The notes under the pieces are model-generated. The model was not told the origin of the DNA, did not search any database, and was given only the letters and a program-made list of their open reading frames with translations. From a virus, in IMG/VR virus record IMGVR_UViG_3300017788_000197, positions 1-22,387 of that record: 22,387 nucleotides of DNA; one strand, given 5' to 3'. Shown here piece after piece: positions 7,546 to 12,662 of the stretch. The position numbers and the translations under genes were made by a program. Numbering within the stretch: position 1 is the first letter of the stretch; the number at the start of each line of letters is the position of its first letter.

Positions 7546-8172
7546 ATGAGTTTTTTGAATCACAACATTCCAACAATAACTTGCTTCATTAGAAATGAAT
7601 ATCTTTTCAATCATAAGCAAGGTCATGGCGAATATTCTTTTTGTGATGTTCATAGTGTGGCATCTATAGAGCGAAGAGTTCCTTTATTTGAAGCATTTTT
7701 AGAAAATGGAGTAAATTGGACTAGACGACCTATAACGGCATTTTGTTGGAAACGTGACGCGCCTATTAGACCTTTACATGAACATGTTTATTGGGATTGT
7801 TTTAGCTCATATGTAGATGTTCAGGTGCGAGCTAGATTAAATAGACTTAGGGCTAAACTTGTTACTCCAAGCGGAGAAAAAAGAGAAGGTATATATTTGT
7901 TTACTTTAGATTGGGCCTTTGAAAATAAAGCAATGCTAGATACTAATTTTTCTGAGACACCCGAACATAAATGCGGTCATCTATTTCAAATGGATGAAGG
8001 TAATTATTACATATATCCTAACAATAGAGTTATTTGGCACGATAACGCTTGGGTTAAAGATCCAATAACTAAAAATCCAGGATACGAAATAGATCTTTCT
8101 ATCTATTCTGTAGAGAATGCAAATAAAATGCTAACGGACGATAGTTACATGACCGAGTTTAAAAATGTATAG
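7546..8172 (+). CDS. Conserved-looking unknown protein upstream of iscU
   Basis: A 208-residue protein I do not recognise. It looks globular and soluble, rich in aromatics, His and Cys (ITCFIRNEYLF, FCDVHS, EHVYWDCF, HKCGHLF), which could bind metal. TAGGAT at 7532-7537 provides a ribosome site. Its last eight bases overlap the start of the IscU gene, so the two are probably translated together, hinting at a role in Fe-S handling. That is inference from position only. Confidence 0.55.
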   Translation: MSFLNHNIPTITCFIRNEYLFNHKQGHGEYSFCDVHSVASIERRVPLFEAFLENGVNWTRRPITAFCWKRDAPIRPLHEHVYWDCFSSYVDVQVRARLNRLRAKLVTPSGEKREGIYLFTLDWAFENKAMLDTNFSETPEHKCGHLFQMDEGNYYIYPNNRVIWHDNAWVKDPITKNPGYEIDLSIYSVENANKMLTDDSYMTEFKNV

Positions 8173-8554
8173 CGACAAGGTAATAGATCATTTTGAGAAT
8201 CCACGCAACATTGGTTCTCTTGATCCAAAAGATAAATCCGTAGGCACAGGTCTTGTTGGAGCACCCGCTTGTGGAGATGTCATGAAACTGCAAATCAAAG
8301 TAGACGAGAACGGAATAATTGATACAGCGGTCTTCAAGACTTTCGGTTGCGGTTCTGCCATAGCAAGTTCAAGTTACATAACAGAATGGCTAAAAGGCAT
8401 ATCTCTTGATCAAGCATCAAAAATAAAAAATACTCAAATTGCACAACATCTTGCACTTCCGCCAGTAAAAATACATTGTAGTGTTTTGGCTGAAGATGCC
8501 GTCAAGACAGCAATAGAAAATTATAGAAGTAAAAATGTTCTCTCTAACTCCTAA
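8165..8554 (+). CDS. iscU: IscU-type Fe-S cluster scaffold
   Basis: A 129-residue protein of the expected length. All scaffold ligands are present: C36 in GAPACGDVM with D38, C62 in KTFGCGSAIASSS, and C105 in KIHCSVLAEDA. It also keeps LPPVK (98-102), the motif by which IscU is recognised by the HscA chaperone, so it could plug into a host ISC system. The scaffold assembles [2Fe-2S] clusters from sulfur delivered by IscS. No iscS, hscA or ferredoxin gene is in this window. It overlaps the gene upstream by eight bases and the A-type carrier downstream by twenty. Confidence 0.92.
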   Translation: MYSDKVIDHFENPRNIGSLDPKDKSVGTGLVGAPACGDVMKLQIKVDENGIIDTAVFKTFGCGSAIASSSYITEWLKGISLDQASKIKNTQIAQHLALPPVKIHCSVLAEDAVKTAIENYRSKNVLSNS

Positions 8555-8858
8555 CGCACAAGAATACATTCGCTCCATTTGCAAAGAGCATCAAAAACCA
8601 GCAGTCAAGCTACAAGTCAAAGGTGGCGGTTGTTCTGGCTTTGTCTATGACTATCAATTTGTAGATGAACAGCAAATCGAAAAAGATGATTTCATCATAA
8701 GCTTGAATGAATACAAATTTGTTGTAGATGGTATGAGTGTTTTTTATGTTGCGGGAACAGAGTTGGATTATGAGCAATCATTGGCAGGTAGTGCTTTGAA
8801 ACTAAAAAATCCACAACAAAAATCCAGTTGTGGTTGTGGAAAATCATTTAGTGTATAA
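8535..8858 (+). CDS. A-type Fe-S carrier protein (IscA/ErpA/HesB family)
   Basis: A 107-residue protein with the three invariant cysteines: C33 in KGGGCSGFVYDY and C99/C101 in SSCGCGKSF. DGMSVFYVAGTELDYEQSLAGS and KNPQ are also typical. A-type carriers accept clusters from the scaffold and pass them to target enzymes. It begins inside the end of iscU, so both are made from one message. Whether it is closer to IscA, ErpA or SufA cannot be settled by eye. Phage HesB-like carriers are known; pairing with a complete IscU is less common. Confidence 0.9.
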   Translation: MFSLTPNAQEYIRSICKEHQKPAVKLQVKGGGCSGFVYDYQFVDEQQIEKDDFIISLNEYKFVVDGMSVFYVAGTELDYEQSLAGSALKLKNPQQKSSCGCGKSFSV

Positions 8859-8863
8859 AGTCT

Positions 8864-8902
8864 TCGTTCGGCGACAAACCAGAATGTAGTCGTTCGGCGA
8901 CA
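8864..8902. repeat. Direct repeat TCGTTCGGCGACA, two copies 26 bases apart
   Basis: Identical 13-base copies at 8864-8876 and 8890-8902, directly after the A-type carrier gene. The second copy, with one more upstream G, folds as GTCG-TTCGG-CGAC. No T-run follows, so a terminator is unlikely. Function unknown. Confidence 0.6.
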
Positions 8903-8911
8903 TGCGACAAG

Positions 8912-9265
8912 TTGTCATACAGAATTCATGTTGCACCGCACACAAGAATCATATATAGTATGGATGTCGGCTCAATGGTGGGCGACAAGCAATGGAGGCG
9001 CACAATGTGGCCCTGGACTCTAGAAGAAAATCAATATCTAACCAAGTTTTTCAATACAAGCGAGAACAAGAAGACTGCTGATGCATTCTCACACAAGATG
9101 AAGACTATCACCTTGGATGTCACGGACATGCAGATTGATATGGTCTCAAAGATGTTTGGTCTTGTCAACAAACACACGGACAATCTCTTTGGTCTCTATG
9201 AAAACGTGTTCAACAAACAGGTGACTGACTATCGTAATGTTGTTCGCACGATGTGCAAGGAGTAA
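8912..9265 (+). CDS. Unknown protein, about 117 residues, start uncertain
   Basis: The frame reads SYRIHVAPHTRIIYSMDVGSM, then a Trp-rich stretch (QWRRTMWPWTLEE) and a long helical C-terminal part. I do not recognise the family. The start is unclear: TTG at 8912 gives the listed length, ATG at 8960 would remove sixteen residues, and neither has a clear ribosome site. The same frame stays open upstream into the 3' end of the A-type carrier gene, so a frameshift or non-standard start is possible. The next small gene follows three bases after its stop. Confidence 0.55.
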   Translation: MSYRIHVAPHTRIIYSMDVGSMVGDKQWRRTMWPWTLEENQYLTKFFNTSENKKTADAFSHKMKTITLDVTDMQIDMVSKMFGLVNKHTDNLFGLYENVFNKQVTDYRNVVRTMCKE

Positions 9266-9268
9266 TCA

Positions 9269-9466
9269 ATGAAGTTCTGTATGATAAGAAGAGCTGCAAG
9301 CAAGATCAAGGAAATCGCAAAGAAGGTTTTGGAAGCAATCACGAAAGCCAACAAGCGTCGTGCCGAGAGAGCAATCTCGCATGAGATGCGCTACTACTAT
9401 CAGAGAGAGTATCGCAACGACTTTCTAGACAAGTTTCCATATCGTGCGGTAACTCGCCGCGACTGA
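9269..9466 (+). CDS. Small, highly basic unknown protein
   Basis: A 65-residue protein with many Lys and Arg (ITKANKRRAERA, VTRRD), likely helical and able to bind nucleic acid or an acidic partner. An AGGAGT site (end of the gene upstream) lies just before the ATG. It is the last gene of its unit: an intrinsic terminator begins five bases after the stop. Confidence 0.6.
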   Translation: MKFCMIRRAASKIKEIAKKVLEAITKANKRRAERAISHEMRYYYQREYRNDFLDKFPYRAVTRRD

Positions 9467-9470
9467 TAGA

Positions 9471-9495
9471 AGGGGTGCCAAAAGCACCCCTTTTT
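9471..9495 (+). terminator. Intrinsic terminator
   Basis: AGGGGTGC (9471-9478), loop CAAAA, GCACCCCT (9484-9491), then a T-run. Perfect eight-base stem ending the unit that contains the Fe-S genes. Confidence 0.9.
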
Positions 9496-9530
9496 GCTAA
9501 GTGCTTGATTTCATTCACAAAATTTAGGCC

Positions 9531-9559
9531 TTGACTTTCGGACACATGGATAGTAGTAT
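9531..9559 (+). promoter_or_regulatory. Sigma70-type promoter for the phosphatase gene
   Basis: TTGACT at 9531-9536, 17-base spacer, TAGTAT at 9554-9559. AAATTTAGGCC directly upstream is repeated before the promoter at 10076, suggesting a shared module or UP element. Confidence 0.8.
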
Positions 9560-9565
9560 GGAAAC

Positions 9566-10045
9566 ATGTTTAGGGTATTTGTAGGTAGTAAAAACGAAGC
9601 CGTTCGCTTGGTCAAGCAACACAATGCGAAGCATTGGGTCAGTTTGCTTGATCTTGGCGATAGACAATTCTTTCCACCAGGGATGAATGATGTCAATCGG
9701 CTTTGGTTGAATTTTGAGGATGTGCTAAGGTCCACCGATCGCGGTGCGCCAACGCGAGATCATGTCCAGAAAATACTGGACTTTACCAAGGATCTCACCG
9801 ATGGCGTCGTGGTTGTGAACTGCTTTGCTGGTGTTAGCCGCTCGACGGCAGCTGCGCTTGCGATACTGTTCCAACATCATCGCTGTGTGGAGACGGCAGT
9901 TGCTGAGCTATTGGATGTGCGTCCGAACGCCTGTCCAAATCCTGTGATTAGCAAACACGCCGACGACATACTAGGCTGCAATGGACGCTTGTTCGACGCA
10001 GCCGAGCATATGGCGAAATCGAAGATTCTGGACATACTTCGCTAA
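9566..10045 (+). CDS. Protein tyrosine/dual-specificity phosphatase
   Basis: A 159-residue protein with CFAGVSRSTAAA: Cys86 and Arg92 form the C(X)5R phosphate-binding loop followed by the SRST helix. The residue before the Cys is Asn rather than the usual His. The end (NACPNPVISKHADDILGCNGRL) resembles bacterial tyrosine phosphatase family proteins known mostly from alphaproteobacteria. The enzyme removes phosphate from protein tyrosine or possibly other residues. The ATG lies only seven bases after the -10 box, so the message is nearly or fully leaderless, or a second promoter exists. Balanced base composition. Confidence 0.8.
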   Translation: MFRVFVGSKNEAVRLVKQHNAKHWVSLLDLGDRQFFPPGMNDVNRLWLNFEDVLRSTDRGAPTRDHVQKILDFTKDLTDGVVVVNCFAGVSRSTAAALAILFQHHRCVETAVAELLDVRPNACPNPVISKHADDILGCNGRLFDAAEHMAKSKILDILR

Positions 10046-10075
10046 GTCATTGAATTGATTGAATAAATTTAGGCC

Positions 10076-10104
10076 TTGACTTATCGCAGTTATCCACATA
10101 TACT
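10076..10104 (+). promoter_or_regulatory. Sigma70-type promoter
   Basis: TTGACT at 10076-10081, 17-base spacer, TATACT at 10099-10104, preceded by the same AAATTTAGGCC as the promoter at 9531. It drives the 47-residue gene at 10134. Confidence 0.85.
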
Positions 10105-10133
10105 GAGGATGTAAGTTGATTGATGAGGTAACG

Positions 10134-10277
10134 ATGAATCCGAACAAAGTGCAGTCTTCTTTTGATGAGGCTGTGTCCGATCCGACCCTTTGGGAAGGAT
10201 ACGAGCAGTGGCTTGATGAGCAGGCTAGCATTTCGGACTTTGAACTCTGGCATGAGGAAAACGAATACCAGGGTTGA
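10134..10277 (+). CDS. Small acidic unknown protein, 47 residues
   Basis: Begins MNPNKVQSSFDEAVSD and ends HEENEYQG. It is acidic with three Trp residues and no signal or membrane segment. GATGAGGT lies just before the ATG and a near-consensus promoter 30 bases further up, so expression is credible. Small acidic phage proteins made from strong early promoters often bind host enzymes; that role is inference. Confidence 0.6.
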   Translation: MNPNKVQSSFDEAVSDPTLWEGYEQWLDEQASISDFELWHEENEYQG

Positions 10278-10289
10278 TAAAAAAAGACC

Positions 10290-10318
10290 TTGACTCAACA
10301 AAAAAAGTTTGCTAGAAT
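10290..10318 (+). promoter_or_regulatory. Sigma70-type promoter of a short transcription unit
   Basis: TTGACT at 10290-10295, 17-base spacer, TAGAAT at 10313-10318. The unit would run to the terminator at 10476-10499, about 175 bases. Confidence 0.8.
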
Positions 10319-10353
10319 GCACAAAGAATGAAACGAGACAACTAAATAGAGAC

Positions 10354-10443
10354 ATGATGAATACAGAAATAAAACAGAATACTTTCCGCGTCACACTAAA
10401 GCCTGAATGGTCAGCCATTCAAGCAGAGAGGTTTGTCTTGTAA
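10354..10443 (+). CDS. Possible 29-residue peptide in a short terminator-ended unit
   Basis: Reads MMNTEIKQNTFRVTLKPEWS and ends ERFVL. It is the only sizeable frame in this unit. The ribosome site is weak. Its stop codon lies inside the stem described at 10435-10473, so the RNA structure may be the functional part and the peptide either a leader or incidental. Confidence 0.35.
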   Translation: MMNTEIKQNTFRVTLKPEWSAIQAERFVL

Positions 10444-10473
10444 GCGAAGTTCCATCTTCGTTACACACAAGAC
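10435..10473 (+). other. Two-part hairpin overlapping the stop codon of the short ORF
   Basis: GTCTTG (10435-10440) pairs with CAAGAC (10468-10473), and inside it CGAAG (10445-10449) pairs with CTTCG (10456-10460). It sits just before an intrinsic terminator and could act as an attenuator or as a small stable RNA. Confidence 0.5.
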
Positions 10474-10475
10474 AA

Positions 10476-10499
10476 GCCCTCCTTCGCGAGGGCTTTTTT
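10476..10499 (+). terminator. Intrinsic terminator
   Basis: GCCCTC (10476-10481), loop CTTCGC, GAGGGC (10488-10493), then six Ts. It separates the short unit from the tRNA array promoter that starts two bases later. Confidence 0.9.
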
Positions 10500-10500
10500 G

Positions 10501-10529
10501 TTGACAAAGTGATGAGTGCCAGATAGTAT
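10501..10529 (+). promoter_or_regulatory. Sigma70-type promoter of the tRNA array
   Basis: TTGACA at 10501-10506, 17-base spacer, TAGTAT at 10524-10529, directly behind a terminator. The predicted start near 10536 coincides with the first base of the pseudoknot described next. Confidence 0.85.
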
Positions 10530-10801
10530 CTGATACTCGGTAAACGCAACGAGGGCGTGTCCTGCACTAGATTAGGACGAACGGTCGGAACCGAGGATGA
10601 AAGTTGCGGCGAGAACGCAGCGAGTAAAATCTGGGTCAAGAAACATCAGAGTAACATCTGATGTTTTCTAGTGTGCATGAGGCGCTACCGCTGACGCGGG
10701 CGTGCGGTCGCTACTACGGCGAAACAATTGTTACCAATTTCCTTAGTAGAGGAGAGAGACAATATTTGTTGACCCATGCACACTAGAAAACATCAGAGTA
10801 T
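10530..10801 (+). ncRNA. Structured 5' leader or non-coding RNA upstream of the first tRNA
   Basis: No protein gene fits here. Visible pairings: CTCGGT (10536-10541) with ACCGAG (10590-10595), crossed by CGCAAC (10545-10550) with GTTGCG (10603-10608), which makes a pseudoknot. GTCCT/AGGAC (10559-10563/10574-10578) form a hairpin inside it. AACATCAGA (10642-10650) pairs with TCTGATGTT (10657-10665). A perfect 23-base inverted repeat (10657-10679 with 10775-10797) encloses about 95 bases. GGGTCAA (10633-10639) can pair with TTGACCC (10769-10775), giving competing folds. I do not recognise a known RNA family. Confidence 0.55.
10657..10797. repeat. Perfect 23-base inverted repeat, arms 95 bases apart
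   Basis: Arms at 10657-10679 and 10775-10797 are exact reverse complements; each contains TTTTCTAGTGTGCATG or its complement. The right arm ends five bases before tRNA-fMet. As RNA this is a long double strand that RNase III could cut. Confidence 0.9.
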
Positions 10802-10877
10802 CGCAGAGTGGAGCAGTGGTCAGCTCGCCTGGTTCATACCCAGGAGGACAGCGGTTCGAATCCGTTCTCTGCAACCA
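10802..10877 (+). tRNA. tRNA-fMet(CAT), initiator
   Basis: Cloverleaf with encoded CCA. The acceptor has the C1xA72 mismatch that marks bacterial initiator tRNAs; anticodon stem CCTGG/CCAGG with loop TTCATAC. First tRNA of the array. Confidence 0.9.
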
Positions 10878-11021
10878 AATTGGCATCACTCATGAGGTGA
10901 TGCCCTAGGATGCTTGTCAATGAAGCCTAGCCAGGTGGAGGCAAGTTAGTTGGGTCGCGCAATCCAATGAAGTCGCAAATGAGCGGTGGCACCGACATTT
11001 GTGGAGTCCTAGTGATAATGA
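10878..11021 (+). other. Structured spacer between tRNA-fMet and tRNA-Ser(TGA)
   Basis: 144 bases with no tRNA or ORF. GGCATCAC (10882-10889) pairs with GTGATGCC (10897-10904). CAAATG (10976-10981) pairs with CATTTG (10996-11001) around CGGT/ACCG (10984-10987/10991-10994). Likely a folded RNA or processing spacer; no family recognised. Confidence 0.45.
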
Positions 11022-11109
11022 GGAAGTGTGGGAGAGTGGTTTAATCCGTCAGTCTTGAAAACTGAAGGGCCTACGGGCTCCGTGAGTTCGAATCTCACCG
11101 CTTCCGCCA
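11022..11109 (+). tRNA. tRNA-Ser(TGA)
   Basis: Class II tRNA with long variable arm, anticodon loop CTTGAAA in stem TCAGT/ACTGA, discriminator G and encoded CCA. Confidence 0.92.
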
Positions 11110-11115
11110 AATTAT

Positions 11116-11191
11116 GGGGCGTTCGTCTAGAGGCCTAGGATCGCGGGCTTTCAATCCGCTTACAGGGGTTCGAATCCCCTACGCCCTACCA
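11116..11191 (+). tRNA. tRNA-Glu(TTC)
   Basis: Acceptor GGGGCGT/ACGCCCT, anticodon loop CTTTCAA, T-loop TTCGAAT, CCA encoded. Confidence 0.92.
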
Positions 11192-11359
11192 ATTTAGTCG
11201 CACACAGTCTACAGCGGAGGTACCTGGGATGTGTGGAGCAGAAATGCTTGATCAAATGATCTCGGCTAAGCAAGTTTTGCTAGTTTTTGTAGAAAACTAG
11301 CCGTACATGGTCGCGAAAGAAATAGAATGGGTATGTGCCATGGCATCCCATTCACTAAT
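11192..11359 (+). other. Structured spacer after tRNA-Glu(TTC)
   Basis: No ORF of note. GCTAGTTTT (11279-11287) pairs exactly with AAAACTAGC (11293-11301) over a five-base loop. GAATGGG (11325-11331) pairs with CCCATTC (11347-11353) around a second short stem. No T-run after either, so these are not terminators. Leads into the tRNA-like element. Confidence 0.45.
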
Positions 11360-11470
11360 ATCTTCATCACTCTGTGCATCCGGCGCGTCCGCGCTGATAT
11401 GCTGGGGCATATCCTGTCCATGCTGGGCGGGAGGTAGTTCGATTCTACCGATGCACAGAGTCATGAAGAT
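11360..11470 (+). ncRNA. tRNA-like structure with extended acceptor helix, no CCA
   Basis: GTGCATC (11374-11380) and GATGCAC (11450-11456) form a seven-base acceptor next to a perfect T-arm, GGTAG-TTCGATT-CTACC (11433-11449). A GCGC/GCGC D-like arm (11383-11386/11391-11394), a GATAT/ATATC arm (11396-11400/11409-11413) and a variable arm (GTCC/GGGC) fill the middle. The acceptor helix runs on to eleven base pairs, then after a 2x2 internal loop to eight more (ATCTTCAT 11360-11367 with ATGAAGAT 11463-11470). The D-loop is only four bases, the middle loop is eight bases and no CCA is encoded, so it is not an ordinary tRNA. Confidence 0.6.
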
Positions 11471-11475
11471 GTTAC

Positions 11476-11550
11476 GGGTCGTTAGCTCAGCGGTAGAGCG
11501 TCTGTTTTACACGCAGAATGTCGGCGGTTCAATCCCGTCACGACCCACCA
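11476..11550 (+). tRNA. tRNA-Val(TAC)
   Basis: Acceptor GGGTCGT/ACGACCC, anticodon loop TTTACAC, CCA encoded. Starts five bases after the tRNA-like element. Confidence 0.92.
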
Positions 11551-11554
11551 GTTT

Positions 11555-11630
11555 GGATCCTTAGCTCAATTGGCAGAGCATCTGACTCTTACTCAGAGGG
11601 TTCTCGGTTCAAATCCGAGAGGATCCCCCA
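11555..11630 (+). tRNA. tRNA-Lys(CTT)
   Basis: Acceptor GGATCCT/AGGATCC, anticodon loop CTCTTAC in stem TCTGA/TCAGA, CCA encoded. The discriminator base is C, unusual for Lys. Confidence 0.9.
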
Positions 11631-11911
11631 ATAACAATAAAGCGGCTTTATGATCGTGCTTCGGCACACAGACGGTGGGACTGCTGTGGAAAGTGTCCTG
11701 AGGCTTCGTGCCTCGCCGAACAAATTGCAAGTGTGGATGTAGTGAAAGCAAGGCCTCGAAAACCTTGTGAGACAACTAGCGCGGCTGGGTGCTGCACTGC
11801 CATGTGAATGGAGCTATTGTCAAGTAGCTACTAGCACCACGTACCTCTAACCTGAGCTAGACAGGCGAAATGATCCGGAATGAGAGAGGCCGGATGCTTG
11901 CAAACAATTAC
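11631..11911 (+). other. 281-base structured spacer before tRNA-Ala
   Basis: No coding frame or tRNA fits. Hairpins are dense: GTGC-TTCG-GCAC (11656-11667, the very stable UUCG tetraloop), GAGGC-TTCGT-GCCTC (11700-11714), and further AAGG/CCTT, GCTA/TAGC and CCGG/CCGG pairs. I tested it by eye against RNase P RNA and tmRNA signatures and found no match. A non-coding RNA is plausible. Confidence 0.45.
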
Positions 11912-11986
11912 GGGCCCTTAGTGCTAGTGGGAACACGTCGGTTTTGCATACCGAAGTCGGGAGTTCGACTCTCCCAGGGTCCACCA
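11912..11986 (+). tRNA. tRNA-Ala(TGC)
   Basis: Acceptor GGGCCCT/AGGGTCC keeps the G3-U70 pair that defines alanine identity; anticodon loop TTTGCAT; CCA encoded. Confidence 0.93.
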
Positions 11987-12029
11987 ATTTGACGGCTCAC
12001 GGATTGCAGTCTGTGAGTGCAGTCGATAT

Positions 12030-12105
12030 GCTCCCATCGTCTAGTGGTCTAGGACATTGCCCTCTCACGGCAAAAACATGGGCTCAAACCCCATTGGGAG
12101 TACCA
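12030..12105 (+). tRNA. tRNA-Glu(CTC)
   Basis: Acceptor GCTCCCA/TGGGAGT, anticodon loop CTCTCAC in stem TTGCC/GGCAA, CCA encoded. The 43-base spacer before it contains a CTCAC/GTGAG hairpin. Confidence 0.88.
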
Positions 12106-12111
12106 GTTGAT

Positions 12112-12188
12112 GGAGGCTATCGTCTAGTGGTTTAGGATGGCGGATTGTGATTCCGTAGGTGAGGGTTCAATTCCCTCTAGTCTCCCCA
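12112..12188 (+). tRNA. tRNA-His(GTG)
   Basis: An extra G at position -1 (12112) pairs with discriminator C73, the histidine identity signal. Anticodon loop TTGTGAT in stem GCGGA/TCCGT; CCA encoded. Confidence 0.93.
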
Positions 12189-12512
12189 TCAATCTCTAAT
12201 GAGATTGTTTTTGAATTTGTATTCCAACAATGGATCATCTTCAAAACGAATTATGCACCATTGCAATTGTTTGATTGCATCTTCAACAGATATATCAAAC
12301 CATTCGCCATGTGTGCGTTTGTAATTCAATTGCTTGTGTAAAATTTGTTCCAATAATCTGGCCTTGCTTTTGTCAACAAGTTCACGATGTTGGATCGTAA
12401 GCTTCTCGCTATGTCCAGTCTGTAGATTGCGGAGTCTTTCTTCGCAATCGTGAGTAATTCCAATCTTGACTGGCGAGTTTTTTGATGATATAATATAAAT
12501 GTAGTAATTCAT
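12189..12512 (-). CDS. T5orf172/Mug113-type GIY-YIG nuclease-like protein
   Basis: A 107-residue protein, MNYYIYIISSKNSPVKIGIT, then CEERLRNLQTGHSEKL. The YIYII strand, KIGIT and the RLRNLQTGH helix are typical of the T5orf172 branch of GIY-YIG proteins. It is encoded against the tRNA array, its stop touching the 3' end of tRNA-His and its start 12 bases from tRNA-Gln. A free-standing mobile or array-shaping nuclease is possible; no target can be named. No strong ribosome site was seen on its strand. Confidence 0.8.
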   Translation of the reverse strand: MNYYIYIISSKNSPVKIGITHDCEERLRNLQTGHSEKLTIQHRELVDKSKARLLEQILHKQLNYKRTHGEWFDISVEDAIKQLQWCIIRFEDDPLLEYKFKNNLIRD

Positions 12513-12524
12513 ATTAGTATTTAT

Positions 12525-12595
12525 TGCCCCTTCGTCTAACGGTAGGACAGCGGCCTTTGACTCCGCTTATTGTGGTTCGAATCCATGAGGGGCAG
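12525..12595 (+). tRNA. tRNA-Gln(TTG), no encoded CCA
   Basis: U1-A72 acceptor pair (TGCCCCT/AGGGGCA) as in bacterial tRNA-Gln, anticodon loop CTTTGAC, discriminator G. The next bases are CAT, not CCA, so the end must be added after processing; the other complete tRNAs here encode CCA. Confidence 0.85.
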
Positions 12596-12604
12596 CATGA
12601 GCGC

Positions 12605-12650
12605 CTAGAAGGTATAAATAGCAATATATAAGACTATTTGTACTTTCTAG
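12605..12650. repeat. 17-base-pair hairpin containing a late-promoter motif
   Basis: CTAGAAGGTATAAATAG (12605-12621) pairs with CTATTTGTACTTTCTAG (12634-12650); all 17 positions pair, two as G-U. The loop is 12 bases. TATAAATA lies in the left arm at 12613-12620. Confidence 0.75.
12613..12620 (+). promoter_or_regulatory. T4-type late promoter motif, TATAAATA
   Basis: Exact match to the late -10 box inside the hairpin stem, about 43 bases before the tRNA-like element. As at 6997, the motif is embedded in an inverted repeat. Confidence 0.45.
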
Positions 12651-12662
12651 GGTCAGCCATAC

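Noticed and set aside
8864-8902. CRISPR-like repeat
   Set aside because: Only two 13-base copies, no array and no cas genes in the window.
10391-10639. Minus-strand reading frames across 9971-10639
   Set aside because: They cross promoters, a terminator and structured RNA and show no protein-like composition or ribosome sites.
11631-11911. RNase P RNA or tmRNA in the long spacer
   Set aside because: A GGAAAGTGTCC segment slightly recalls RNase P, but the partner consensus segments are absent, and no tmRNA acceptor/T-arm with tag frame is visible.
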